A DNA stretch of 64,000 nt from Harmothoe impar. Its lineage: Eukaryota > Annelida > Polychaeta > Phyllodocida > Polynoidae. Below, piece by piece: positions 49,001 to 59,139 of this stretch (position 1 is the first letter of the stretch; every line of letters begins with the position of its first letter). The position numbers and the translations under genes are program-made. The stretch is taken from positions 39,958,976 through 40,022,975 of the forward strand of contig OX381718.1 in assembly GCA_947462335.1 (NCBI GenBank). Direction: 5' to 3'. The notes beneath the pieces are model-generated. The model worked only from the letters and a program-made list of their open reading frames with translations. It was not told the origin of the DNA and did not search any database.

Positions 49001-49131
49001 CACGAAGACACCCACCGGTGACGTCATGTCATGCGCCGTGACGTCATCAACGCCGTCAGAGGCCACCAGGTGGTGCAGCAGAGCCTGGTCCGTATCCAGA
49101 TGCATCATGGGAGGAACGCTGCCAATGCCAT
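43006..49131 (-). CDS. Single-pass membrane protein with a 17-motif YxxI/V cytoplasmic tail; 3' seven exons
   Basis: Not recognised as a known family. Minus-strand exons: 48924-49131, 48184-48259, 46798-46913, 45742-46442, 45286-45428, 44119-44341 and 43006-43817 (stop); 2279 nt, about 759 codons, all junctions in phase. The first visible exon encodes the end of an ectodomain, a hydrophobic segment (VGVFVAAVATVVTLVAVMA) and a basic stop-transfer (CRKKRP). The remaining roughly 690 residues are cytoplasmic, Pro/Ser/Thr-rich and carry 17 tyrosines in YxxI or YxxV context: YDII, YEKV, YATV, YAHI, YASV, YSSV, YESV, YDQI, YAEI, YAKV, YSII, YAVV, YAQV, YQTI, YEDI, YECV, YQEI. Such motifs serve as SH2-docking sites once phosphorylated, so a signalling receptor or scaffold is inferred. 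Poly-Pro stretches (PPPPVPDK, PAPTPPP) suggest SH3 binding. The ectodomain exons lie upstream and are unresolved. Confidence 0.85.
47100..48183. repeat. 34-bp minisatellite amplified from an exon end plus its splice donor
   Basis: About 32 tandem units. Read on the minus strand each unit is the last 24 nt of the receptor exon ending at 48184 (ACAAACCACACCAAC...AATATG) plus the first 10 nt of the intron (GTAAGTTACC). Most units keep AATATG|GTAAGT intact, so the intron contains about 30 consensus-grade donor sites. Units at the far left (47100-47210) are more diverged. Confidence 0.92.
48300..48720. repeat. Short inverted repeats in receptor intron
   Basis: GTATTCAATACCCCCATTGAATAC (48354-48378), TGGGGCTGGGG against CCCCAGCCCCCA (48495-48552), and GATAAAGTGCTGGGG against GGCACTTTATCGC (48629-48703). 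Fragmentary transposon remains; no coding exon is evident. Confidence 0.4.
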
Positions 49132-49254
49132 CTGGTGGAGAAATGAGAAAATACATGTAATGTAAAATATAAATGTCCCATTGGATGTTAGAATGGAACC
49201 TGTCCCAGTATTAGACACTCATGTATAAAAGAATACGGTATTACCTTTGCATTC

Positions 49255-49750
49255 TCTGTCCCATAGGTAGCATCTGTCAGCCTACCTTGTCCTATACTGT
49301 ACCACTGGGAGCTCTTGTATGGCTAACTTGTCACATATTATCCCATTGGGAGCTCTTGTAGGGCTAACTTGTGCCACACTATCCCATCGACAGCACACGT
49401 TGGGCTATAAATTTTCCTATACTGTCCGATTGGTAGCTCTTGTCAGGCTACCTTGTCATATTATGTCCCATTGGTAGCTCTTCAATAGGGTTAAATTGTC
49501 TTATAAATAATGTCCCCTTGGGAGCTCCTGTCGGGCTAAAATGTCCTATACTATCCCATTGGCAGCTCTTGTAGGACTAACTTGTCCTATACTATCCCAT
49601 GGGAAGTTCTTCTCAGACTATCTTTTCCTATATGGTCCTATATAGCACATGTAGGTAGTAGATTTTTCAGCCTACTTTATCCTACATTCCCCATCCGTAG
49701 CTCTTTTCCGGCTACCTTGCCTGCCATAACTATCTCACTGGTAACTCTTG
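49255..49750. repeat. ~58-bp minisatellite (CCCATTGGTAGCTCTTGT)
   Basis: Eight or nine diverged units built on TGTCCTATACTATCCCATTGG-like, GGAGCTCTTGT and AGGGCTAACT segments, in the intron upstream of the transmembrane exon. Confidence 0.7.
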
Positions 49751-49984
49751 CCTTTTTAAAAAAATGACTTACCTGGTGTTCAGTTCATTTTGTAAACACA
49801 TTTTGAAGACTTTCCTCGTCATTGCCTGTACCATAGGTAAGCCTTACTGCACTCCCTTCCCATCCACATCCTTGTCAGTAGCTAGGGTCTTTGTGTCGGG
49901 TGTTTCCACCCACACTGGATAGTTTTACTTCCTGCATCCTTGTATAGTGCGGAGATTACTAAGATGTATAGACATGTTTACTCA

Positions 49985-50200
49985 ACCTGTAAAACCTTGT
50001 ATATAAGCCTAACTCGTGTATTAGCCACACACCCTACTATTAAAGAGTCTAAGAGAAAAACTGTTGATTTAGTACTGTAGTATACTTATAAAAACTCGTG
50101 TATAAGCCGCACCTTGACTTTGTCCCGATCCTATAAGCAGCACTAGCGATCTGACTTATGTACTAGCCACGGCTTTAATATACGCGAGGTTTTACGTGTA
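49985..50200. repeat. Dispersed repeat family A copy
   Basis: CCTAACTCGTGTATTAGCC and CTCGTGTATAAGCCGCACCTTGACTT, ending ATACGCGAGGTTTTACG. Confidence 0.5.
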
Positions 50201-50755
50201 AATGTACTTCTGTCCACATTTCTTCTCTGGTTGATGTTTGCTATCTGTGAGCTCTGTGAAATGCAGCAGCACACTGGTAGGTTATATCTTAATCAATATG
50301 TCATGATCTCAGTTCAAAGATAACTGATAATAGGAAGGTCACGGAAGAATCCAGCTAGAGTTTTACTTGTCAATGAACAAATTAATATGAGGTTTTACGG
50401 TATACATCTGAGTCTGCTACTGGAAAACCCCAACAACCGTCCCAACCCTATATACAGACTTAATGAAGCTCTCTCAAGAAGCTCTATTTACATTTGTTTA
50501 AAATATCTGTATACTGTATACATTCACACATAGCGTAAAACCTCCCCACAAGTCCGTTTTTTTCTGGAATTGAAGTTATTTCCCTTCCAGCCTCATATTT
50601 GTTGTGTATTTGATAGATCCAGATCCCCTCAGTGGGATGGGTACAAAGTGGCTCCTAATGGAGGCTAGCTGCTGTAAGCGTTATCTGACATTAACATCAC
50701 TATCAGTTCACCTCTTAGCTTTAGACCTACCTTTGTATGATCCTGAATTCCTCTC

Positions 50756-51030
50756 TGGTCTCCGAATACACCTATATCAAACTAGGACTCTGCCTCCTCC
50801 CGGCTTGTCCCCTACATGAAGTAGTACCACACACCTATATCAAACTAGGACTCTGCCTCCTCCCGGCTTGTCCCCTCCATGAAGTAGTACCACACACCTA
50901 TATCAAACTAGGACTCTGCCTCCTCCCGGCTTGTCCCCTACATGAAGTAGTACATGTACCACACACCTATATCAAACTAGGACTCTGCCTCCTCCCGGCT
51001 TGTCCCCTACATGAAGTAGTACCACACACC
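50756..51030. repeat. 63-bp minisatellite, about 4.4 copies
   Basis: Near-identical units beginning ACACCTATATCAAACTAGGA; the third-to-fourth junction has an extra TACATG. The high identity indicates recent expansion. The open frame across it is a by-product. 51031-52355 holds nothing else I can support. Confidence 0.85.
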
Positions 51031-52355
51031 AGTGCCACCTCTCCTACAGGCTACACACCATACAGTTTCTATTTTTCCCCTCCAAAAGCCAAATGTCATA
51101 ACCTAATTATCAAACCTAATATCCAATGACGAAGATGATAATACCTAAGGCCACACTTTAATTATTCTTTGGGTTACGGACAGAAAATTTGACTTAAGCA
51201 TGGAGGACGAAACGAACTGAAATAAAAATGTAATTAAATTTAGTCTTTCCCGTTTTATTAGATAAAAACCTGCAACCGGTAAATGATGGCATACTTTGCA
51301 TATGATTGGAATAAATTGATTTTTACATGTATTCACAGTATGTTTATCTAAATGCTTCTGTAGCTATCTCTTTATAACTTGTAAAACTACAGAGATCCCA
51401 GTCAATGTACCAACATATCTAAACTCAATGAATGACATTTTGTATTTGTATAAGGTCCTTACTGACGTCATAGTGGCCCCAAGAATATATACTTGTAAAG
51501 TATGGTAGTTTTTTTCACAGCTTTAATGAAAAACATGCTGTCAATAGTAAATACGTGCCACTCCATACTGTTACCCTTTCCCAAGTGTTTTCCGCGTGGC
51601 CCTCCGGGAAAACACAAACATATTGTTTTTAAAGGTCTCGCTGTGGATCAGACCTATACTCCAGAGAAAGGGGGTTCCAAGTCTGAGGGATGTTACAAAC
51701 ATAATTTTCATCCACAATCCCCCACCTGCTTTTGAGACATCACACATCTGACTAGTCAACCCCTAGAATAGAAAAAATAGACCTCCATTGATCGCTAAGT
51801 ATGTATGACATGTGTCCAACGTCGGCTAACTAAAGGGTTCCAGAATACCAAATGTCATGCAAGATTCATCCATCGATTCAAGTATCTCAGATGTATCCCA
51901 GATATATAGAAGAATGGCTAGGCTATATAATATGGCTGTAACAATCTTATAACTGCCATACCGGTATGTAGTAGTATGACAGTACGATTGCATTCTGCGT
52001 GGCCATCTATGTTCAGAGAGTGGTAGACAAAAAGTAGGAAATCTTATACCTTTGGTGAATATTCTGTACGAAATTAACCTAATTTTATACAGAAATTCAA
52101 GCTAAAAAGTAGGAATTCCTACAACAGTAGGAAAAGTGGCACCTCTTCTGTTTTAGGTCCACATGCTATTTTAGCTCACTTTCTTGACACTAGATGGCAG
52201 GTGGATTGACACGTCACTCCCATCAGGCAGCAGCACCAGATAGACAGAAGGGGGGGGGGGGGGCAGGGGGAAGTCTAACAGGATATACAGGTCTTTCTGT
52301 CAGAGGGGCTGATGGAGGTCTGCCTAACACTTTAAAGGCGCACTGAGTCAGTGAC

Positions 52356-52488
52356 CAGGGGCGGATCCAGGGGGCGCACAGGCGGCGCCCCCTATTTTTC
52401 TGTACATTTTAATTTAGATGGTGTAGATATTGCTGTAGATGTTGCAGCGCCCCCCCCCCCCCTTCCAAAATTCCTGGATCCGCCACTG
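52356..52488. mobile_element. hAT-like MITE, copy 2
   Basis: CAGGGGCGGATCCAGG to CCTGGATCCGCCACTG, with GTGAC on both sides. Confidence 0.7.
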
Positions 52489-52527
52489 GTGACCTAACCC
52501 TGCCGAGTGGCGTCGTGGGTTTAGTGC

Positions 52528-52790
52528 GCCTTTAAGGACGGATGTCGCTAAAAAATGACATTTGTCGTCATGATGCACCAATGCAGCCCCGGCGAGTAAC
52601 TCGCAGGTGCTATACATTGGTGCACCATGCTGACCTTTTTAATAGGGGTTCTCAAGCCCCGGAGGGTCGGTATGATGCTTGAATGCAGTACCGGGGAGTT
52701 ACTCGCCAGCGCTGCATTCATGCATCATGACAACCAAGCGCATGATGCATCAAGGTATCGTGCCGTCTTTAAAGGGCTATGATGTATTAT
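52528..52790. mobile_element. Family B MITE
   Basis: CTTTAAGGACGGATGTCGC to ATCGTGCCGTCTTTAAAGGGC; closest relative in the window is the copy at 13708. Confidence 0.75.
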
Positions 52791-52979
52791 GTCTGACTCA
52801 GCAGTACTCTACCTGTTGATATTGAAGTCGTTTTTGTTTTGATTTTAATTAAAGAAGTAACTTGATTTCATTCATAGCTGCGGTTTTCCGGGCCAAGTTT
52901 TGTTGTTGCTTCCTCACCTAGGAGCTGTAAGAGAGATATTTACTCCCATATTTGTAAGCATTTGTTCAAATACAATAAT

Positions 52980-53125
52980 AGTGTTTTAACTAGCGTATTA
53001 ACCGCACCCCTAACTATGACCATTCATATAGCCATGTTTTGTACCAGTATCATATCAAAGTTGGATCTGAATAGTGTACAAGCCACTGATGTTTGGTAAT
53101 CAATACAATCTGCAAACCTAATCCT
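52980..53125. repeat. Dispersed repeat family A, decayed copy
   Basis: GCGTATTAACCGCACCCCTAACTATGACC survives. 53126-54179 has GC-richer patches but no exon that I can phase confidently. Confidence 0.4.
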
Positions 53126-54179
53126 ATAATGAAATATTGAAGAAACCAGCAAGGGATATTATTTTATACCTTTCAAATGACAAGGAGCGATGAAGAAGAT
53201 TTTCATGGGCGGGAGCTTAGCATAGGACATTGCACCTCGACATACTTACATATTTATATCTAAGTTTGGAAAAGCAGTTCTTTTTTGGCTAACTTCTGCA
53301 GAAGTATTGATTGAGAGACCCCCCTCCAAATGCGAAGATCATCAAACCAATAAATTGGTTTATCATACTTTTTTTCGTATCAAGTTTCTACTGCAGTAGT
53401 CGGTCATTCCCCCTAGCTCTTGTCAAAGAAAGAGATTTCCTTATTACCTTTGTCACGACCACCTACGGCAACCAGCAGACACGTGACGTCACAGCCACAT
53501 ACGGGTATTCAACCCAGGGTGCACCACTACAGGAAGAGGGCAATGCACGATGGGAAGGGTCAGTAACCTCAATAGGGATATCGGCATCAAATCTAAGATC
53601 AATAATCCCAAATACTAAGACACTATAATTATCTGACTTACACATTGCTCTACTGAAAAAAAAGATGGAGCATCAACCCCTACAGTCAGCTCCTTGATTG
53701 AAGAGCGTCTCTGACGTCATTGACGGACGGGATCTCACGTCAATGACGTAGGGGATCTGATTGCTAAATTCCACTATCTTCATCTCATACCTTTGTATCC
53801 TAAAGTGTTTTATTTGACCTTTCAGGCGAGAAGATCCTAACTGTGGGTGGTAGATAACCAATGGAGCCATGAAAGGATGGTTTTATCTCTGCAATCCTCT
53901 GTCGGCCACAAGCCTGGTTTATCTCAGATCAGCAACAAGCCCAGCGCCACGAACACTGTGCTCACTTAACAGCAGGAAGCTATTTTTTAACATTGCCAAG
54001 CAGAAAAGATACACCCTGTGCCAACCATCCTTTCTACTTTCCTCACATTGACAGGTTTGACATCTGGGATGGGAACTTGCATTGTTCAGCACTTTTTAAA
54101 GGGTGTATCTCTATTTTGACATGTACCAGAACTCTTTACCGCTATACGGTTCAACTTTTTTGGACAAATGGGGAACACC

Positions 54180-54365
54180 TAAACCCTTTAAGTGCCGGAC
54201 ACTGCTTTGATGCATTGTACTCTTAGATGTATCAAGTTATCACCCCGTAAGGTGGGAATGATGCTGCTTGGATGCAGTCCTAATATTTCACAAGGGCTGC
54301 ATTTATGATACATGACGATAAAAGGTCATAATGCATTAAAGCAATTCGCGGCCTTTAAAGGGATA
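54180..54365. mobile_element. Family B MITE
   Basis: AAACCCTTTAAGTGCCGGAC to AATTCGCGGCCTTTAAAGGG. Confidence 0.65.
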
Positions 54366-54477
54366 CACATTTATTTTGGCCTGACCCATCCCATTGTCAG
54401 GTTTGACATCTGGGATGGGAACTTGGTTCTATTCATCTATTTTTAAACATTTCCCCATTTCTCAGAACTCTTTACCC

Positions 54478-54665
54478 TGTACCGTATTCGTGGTAATAAG
54501 CGCACACACCCTTATAAGCGCACACCGCCCGCTTCTGGCCGATTCTTATACTAGAAATAACCAAAAATATCCCAATTTCTGACCCGAATCAAACTCTTAA
54601 CTACTAAAAAGGTGGCCATAATCATTTTTAAAGCGCACTGTGCACTTATTACGTCGAATACGGTA
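54478..54665. repeat. Dispersed repeat family A-like copy
   Basis: ACCGTATTCGTGGTAATAAGCGCACAC to GCACTTATTACGTCGAATACGGT are inverted ends, giving a clearer terminal structure than other copies. Confidence 0.55.
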
Positions 54666-54819
54666 AGCTATTTTTGGCAGATGAGGAAATATCTGTTTGG
54701 GCCAAAATAATAAAAGGTTTGATTCACGGAAGATGGTCGCACACCTGATGCCGGTAACAGGTATAGTGTGACCCTTTTGTAAACATGTAAAGAATGGGAA
54801 CAGTATACTGTGGTACTAT

Positions 54820-55075
54820 TCTAGGGTTCTAAAATTGCTATAGAACTTCTTTGAGCCTATTCTGGCATTCTAAAACTGCTATAGAACTTCTTTGAGTCTA
54901 TTCTGGCATTCTAAAACTGCTAGGGAACTTCTTTGAGCCTATTCTGGCATTCTAAAACTGCTATGGAACTTCTTTGAGCCTATTCTGGCATTCTAAAACG
55001 GCTATGGAACCTCTTTTGGTCAATTCTAGGATTCTAAAACTACTATGGAACTTCTTTGAGCCTATTCTGGAGTTA
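54820..55075. repeat. ~62-bp composite minisatellite (TTCTAAAACTGCTATGGAACTT)
   Basis: About five units of TTCTAAAACTGCTAT, GGAACTTCTTTGAGCC and TATTCTGGCA. 55076-55879 is featureless. Confidence 0.8.
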
Positions 55076-55879
55076 AAAAATAACATAGACTTAAACAGGT
55101 TCCATTTATACATTCAATATGTCAACCTTTACCTACCAGTGTACGGTGAGTTTCAACATCTTTAGTGCAGTCTAAAAGCTGGGGTCACGGCCTTCTCTGC
55201 ACAACCTTTTTATCCATACCTGTAAATATATCAAAGTAAACTATAAGCTCGGGTGTGTTGAGACATGCATATATATCAACCCTAAGATAAATACAGTCGG
55301 GTACACAATAGCAATATGATATGATATTTGGTGGGTTTTTTCCCTTCGCTTCCTGTGTTTTTACCAATAGGTTCCATTTCTTGGGTCACCATATATCACA
55401 TAATTGATATTTGACAATTATACCAATTATATTATCATATTCATTAGTTGTCTGAGTGCACATATAGTATCATATAGTAATAGTAATAGAACTATTTTAG
55501 ATATATTCACACCTGCACCGTTTCGTAGATTAATCAGTAGAAGGGTATTACATTTTATAGATTAAATGGGAATAATTATAGTTCTTTCACCATGACATAA
55601 TATGGAGTTTTTGGCATCTTATATTTGATAATATATCAAAGTAACATAATCCAGAGTTAGTAAAACTCTCCCAGCCATGTGGCTTAATTTTCATGTTCAT
55701 TTCCAATGTCTCAATGTCCAATTCGGTTTTATCCAGCAGGTTTCTCTTTTGAGGCTTCACCAAATGCTCTGGTATTGACTATATTGACTTTATGAAGGAC
55801 CCATCTACAAGACTGGTCCTGGTATTGAGCACCAGCAGGCATCTATAGTGGTAGGATGTTGGGGAGCTGCTAATGCTAT

Positions 55880-56106
55880 GGTATAGTGCATCATTGCCCT
55901 TGGTGGTCTTGATTCATGAATACAGCCCTAGTGAGTAACTCGCCAGGGCTGCATCAAACAATCATGCCGACCCTATAGCGTTAATACTGTCACGAAGTGT
56001 CAGCATGCTGCACCAATTCAGCACCGGCCACTAACTCTCCAAGGCTGCATTGGTGCATCATCAGGACAAATGCCCCCTTTTGGCGACATGCATCTTTAAA
56101 GGGTTA
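55880..56106. mobile_element. Family B MITE
   Basis: Internal GAGTAACTCGCCAGGGCTGCA and right end CATCTTTAAAGGGTTAAC; the left terminus is degraded. Confidence 0.6.
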
Positions 56107-56503
56107 ACTTGTATGACCACCATGGCTCCTCCCACCTGGCAGCCCCACCCTCTCACATAGACTTGCTCAAGTCTGTCTTTAAAGAGGGACACGTCTATAC
56201 TCACTCCTTCCTCTTACCCCCCCACTCCTCCCCTCTCCCCTTTGCAATAGACGGGGATGGTAGGCAGTCTACCTCTCACACTGAGGGTTTATTCTGGTAA
56301 ACACAGCACAAATATGACAGAAAACAACCTGGGGTACAGAGGACATCACACTCGTAAGGTGAACGGACGCTGCCTCTAGTTACACCGAGGCCTGGATGGC
56401 GGCAGGGGTTGAGGGGGGATTACAGGGAGATAAGGATTAACTCCTCTCACACCTGTGGCCAGTGTGGGGATCAATCTTAGTAGGTTAGCCATGTATGGGC
56501 TGC

Positions 56504-56615
56504 ATCCCAGTGGGCACAAAATCCAGTTTACTGTTGAATAAATGGTAAATCAACATTGAATCAACATTGACAACCATTTATCAATGTTGATTCAATGTTC
56601 TGTGCCCACTGGGAT
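56504..56615. mobile_element. Short inverted-repeat MITE (CCCAGYGGGCACA ends), copy 2
   Basis: ATCCCAGTGGGCACA and TGTGCCCACTGGGAT are exact inverted ends. The core is a near-palindrome of ATCAACATTGAATCAACATT and its complement. Confidence 0.85.
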
Positions 56616-56845
56616 AGTGCTTTAATGTGCTTTGCCCTTTTGCATCATGATTTAAGGATGTAGAGAGTGTACTCACCAGGGCAGCATTCATGCATCATAC
56701 TGAACGTGCAGAAATACATGTATCAGTCCACTAAGGTCAGCATGATGTATGAATGCAGCCCTGTTACTCGCCAGGGCTGCATTCATGCATCATGCCGACA
56801 ATGGGCATAGTTCATTAAAGCAGCATGCGGCCCTTAGAGGGCTAA
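56616..56845. mobile_element. Family B MITE directly abutting another MITE
   Basis: Starts with AGTGCTTTAATGTGC immediately after the preceding element and ends GCAGCATGCGGCCCTTAGAGGGCTAA. Confidence 0.6.
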
Positions 56846-56862
56846 CACTCTCCACTTCTCAC

Positions 56863-57014
56863 CTGTGCAGGTATATTGTATATAGCAATCAGGACGTAAT
56901 CCCTACTCTCACCAACCAACAGGGGGCAGCACGTGCTGACGTACCGGCACGTCACTGACGTCCCGTACGTCACGTCATGGAGAGTGGTCCCTAGGACGCC
57001 GTCCTGATTCCCTG
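56863..57014 (-). CDS. Possible coding exon, probably ectodomain of the YxxI/V receptor gene
   Basis: On the minus strand CTCCGTGCAG forms an acceptor, 50 codons stay open, and CACAG|GTGAGA is a good donor. The peptide includes DGVLGTTLHDVTYG, three cysteines and LLVGESRDYVLIAIY. CpG-rich like the receptor exons. It ends in phase 0 while the first certain receptor exon needs an incoming partial codon, so at least one exon between them is unaccounted for; it could also belong to a different gene. Confidence 0.4.
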
Positions 57015-57180
57015 CTGCACGGAGCTGATGGTATTTTATGTCGGGTCGAGGTGTATTTAATCCTTCAAGGGCAGAATAGTGCCTTATTGTTTAATACGCT
57101 TTGTGATCATGATGCAAGTAGTATAGTATGTATCGGAACGGGACTATAGTTAAGTACTGTTTATTACTCAATCGACATGC

Positions 57181-57522
57181 AGCCAATCAGAGGCCTCCAT
57201 TTGGTCACGTGACCGGAAGTGACCTACTTAGGGGATTAGTGGTGACGTCACGTGACCTAGTTAGCCAATCAGAGGCCTCCATTTGGTCACGTGACCGGAA
57301 GTGACCTACTTAGGGGATTAGCGGTGCATTCTGGGTAACCCTGAAGCCAATCAGAGGCCTCCATTGGGTGACCGGAAGTGACCTACTTAGGGGATGGTGC
57401 ATTCTGGGTAACCTACTGACCTACTTAGGGGACCGGAAGTGACGTCACATGACCTAATGGCCAACCGGAAGTGACCTCATTGAGGATCACGTGACCGGAA
57501 GTGACCTGATTGATCACGTGAC
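57181..57522. promoter_or_regulatory. Tandem promoter-like array: CCAAT, CACGTG, CCGGAAGTG, TGACGTCA
   Basis: A unit of about 81 bp is repeated three times and then in shorter pieces. Sites seen: CCAATCAG at 57183, 57264 and 57354; CACGTG at 57206, 57249, 57288, 57488 and 57515; CCGGAAGTG at 57213, 57295, 57372, 57433, 57465 and 57495; TGACGTCA at 57243 and 57440. These are NF-Y, USF/TFE-type, ETS and CREB consensus sequences. It lies between a possible host exon and the viral-type element, so it could be the receptor promoter or part of the element end. Confidence 0.65.
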
Positions 57523-57523
57523 C

Positions 57524-57543
57524 GGAAGAAGAAGAAGAAGAAG

Positions 57544-57573
<30 letters not shown>
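57524..57573. repeat. GAA trinucleotide repeat
   Basis: About 16 uninterrupted GAA units following the last CCGGAA, apparently expanded from its GGAAGAA edge. Confidence 0.95.
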
Positions 57574-57574
<1 letters not shown>

Positions 57575-57804
57575 GACGTCACGCGACTTAATGAAGAGAT
57601 GAGCGTCTTTAAGGGGTCACGGGCTTTAAAATGTGATATCTTTTTTTTTTGGAGGAGGAGGCGAGTCTCTTATTTTTTTTCGGTAAACTAATAAAAAACA
57701 CTACGATATAAGTTTTTTTTTTCATTTTTTTTCATTTTTTATTGTTTTACGAGCGACTGGAAGTGACTTATTGAACTAGGTAGAAGCGTTCTTTAGAGTG
57801 TATA

Positions 57805-57957
57805 AGGGGGGGAGGGGAGGGGAGGGGGGGAGGGGGGCCCCTTTAAGATGCATGGGGAGGGGGGCGCTTTTAGGATGCATGGGGCGGGTGGTGGGGGGGA
57901 GGGGGGGAGGGGGGAGGGGGGCACTCTAGGGGGGTGGGGGAGCACTCTAAGGGGCGT
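57805..57957. repeat. G-tract region with quadruplex potential
   Basis: Many runs of four to seven G, with GATGCATGGGG repeated at 57848 and 57875 and GGGGGGGCACTCTA-like repeats at 57920 and 57940. It may belong to the element's terminal repeat. Confidence 0.6.
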
Positions 57958-58000
57958 TTGTCTCTTTTAAGAAAAAAAGAAAAGAAAAAGATTTCAATCG

Positions 58001-58042
58001 AGAGACACGCTTCTTCCTCTCGAGAGGAAGAAGCGTGTCTCT
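58001..58042. repeat. Perfect 42-bp palindrome downstream of the death-domain gene
   Basis: AGAGACACGCTTCTTCCTCT, CG, then the exact complement. It begins 152 bp beyond the stop codon of the minus-strand gene; it may form a 3' UTR hairpin or be a recombination or replication feature. Confidence 0.9.
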
Positions 58043-58193
58043 TCGTTTTTTTTTTGTTTATCACGTGCTGCGATGAGGCGATCAGCTGCGACTGGAGGAA
58101 GTGACACTTTAAGAGATCGCGCGTCTTAATTGTTATGATATTTTTTTTTTTACTTACTAATAAAGAAGACGTATGAAAATAAAACACAACAAT

Positions 58194-58943
58194 TCACATG
58201 TCCGTCGTTCTCGTTGTTTCTTGCTTGATAAAGTCAAGTAATATCGCGATGCCGAGGCCAAACTTTCCCATGTCCTCAGTCAACACTCGAAGGAGTTCAA
58301 AAGGCGTACCGCCGGCGCCGTCAGCTTCATCTTGCCACATTTTCAACACTCGGAAGGCCCACTCAGCGGGACTTCCTCCGTATTCGCATTCTTCAGCGAT
58401 CTTATCTAACCTCTCAGGCGACAATTTTAAATGGTCCCCCACCTCTTTCCACCTGCTACCCAGACGTCTGCCGAGGGTGCCCAAGTGCTTGTGCATCGCG
58501 CGCGAGTCGGGGTTTTCGAAATCCAACCCCTGTCTGTGGAGAAGGGCCATCCACTGAGCCAACAGTTCCATGCGTCTTATGCGGGTGAAGACGCGACCGA
58601 GCTCGCCCCATCTATGACGATGCGGGGTTTCACCCCACCACACTCGGAACATCGCCGTACACAGCTCCTCCGGTGTCTTGACACTGCGCTCTACTAGAGC
58701 ATCCATACGGGCGGCGCTGACTTTTAAGCTACTGCCCAACTCTCTCCAACAGCCGCTCAACTCTTTACCTAGTTGACGAAGCAAGGCGTCGCTATAGGCT
58801 AACCGCCGCTGTCCTACCTGTCGGGTCTCCCCATCATCGGTCTGCTGCCTCGCGCCGCGTCTCACGTCGTCAAGCCGCATTAACTTTTTTTCAGGCGCAC
58901 CAGGCGGTGAAGGCGAGCTTGAAAGTGGAATAGCTTGAGCCAT
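58194..58943 (-). CDS. Tandem death-domain protein of the viral-type element
   Basis: 249 residues, single exon. Two death-fold domains in a row, about residues 51-135 and 151-240. Each has the alternating hydrophobic six-helix pattern and the core signature: CWRELGSSLKVSAARMD in the first, RWKEVGDHLKLSPERLD in the second, followed by FRVWW and FRVLKMW and a final leucine-rich helix. The two halves resemble each other, so they arose by duplication or by capture of a tandem host gene. The first 45 residues are Pro/Ser-rich and charged. Death domains mediate homotypic assembly in apoptosis and NF-kB/Toll signalling; a role in interfering with or engaging host death signalling is inferred from context. 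Transcribed divergently from the PC4-like gene. The ATG at 58943 follows a TATA box by about 140 nt. No membrane segment or enzymatic domain. Confidence 0.85.
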   Translation of the reverse strand: MAQAIPLSSSPSPPGAPEKKLMRLDDVRRGARQQTDDGETRQVGQRRLAYSDALLRQLGKELSGCWRELGSSLKVSAARMDALVERSVKTPEELCTAMFRVWWGETPHRHRWGELGRVFTRIRRMELLAQWMALLHRQGLDFENPDSRAMHKHLGTLGRRLGSRWKEVGDHLKLSPERLDKIAEECEYGGSPAEWAFRVLKMWQDEADGAGGTPFELLRVLTEDMGKFGLGIAILLDFIKQETTRTTDM

Positions 58944-58956
58944 CTCGTCTCGTCTT

Positions 58957-58969
58957 GGCGGCGGCGGCA

Positions 58970-59000
<31 letters not shown>

Positions 59001-59033
59001 CGGTGGTGGTGGTGGCGGTGGTGGTGGTAGTAG
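58957..59033. repeat. GGC/GGT triplet repeat
   Basis: Runs of GGCGGC and GGTGGT just upstream of the death-domain ATG, so in its 5' UTR as read on the minus strand. Confidence 0.85.
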
Positions 59034-59084
59034 CCGTTACTGGGGTCAGAGGTGATATGTTTTTTTTCCAACAGAAATGAGAGC

Positions 59085-59092
59085 TTTTTATA
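59085..59092 (-). promoter_or_regulatory. TATA box for the death-domain gene
   Basis: TATAAAAA on the minus strand, within GTATAAAAAGC, about 140 nt before the ATG at 58943 and preceded by GC-rich DNA. Confidence 0.6.
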
Positions 59093-59139
59093 CAGAGGGA
59101 GTTTAATCCCATTTCCAACAGCGCTCCAGCTGTCTAGCA

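Noticed and set aside
50737..51129. 130-residue repeat protein on the plus strand
   Set aside because: It is the translation of a 63-bp minisatellite (a multiple of three) with no splice or start context.
52861..52930. Short minus-strand exon candidate after CTCCTAG
   Set aside because: Open for a few codons but no usable donor follows before a stop.
53463..53605. Minus-strand exon for the receptor ectodomain (IEVTDPSHRALPSSC region)
   Set aside because: An acceptor and a GTAGGT donor exist, but neither end matches the phase of the flanking candidate exons.
57491..57691. Poly-arginine ORF
   Set aside because: Produced by the GAA microsatellite read in another frame.
57870..58187. 105-residue minus-strand ORF ahead of the death-domain gene
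   Set aside because: It crosses the G-tracts and the 42-bp palindrome, giving low-complexity Pro/Ser/Phe sequence with no domain.
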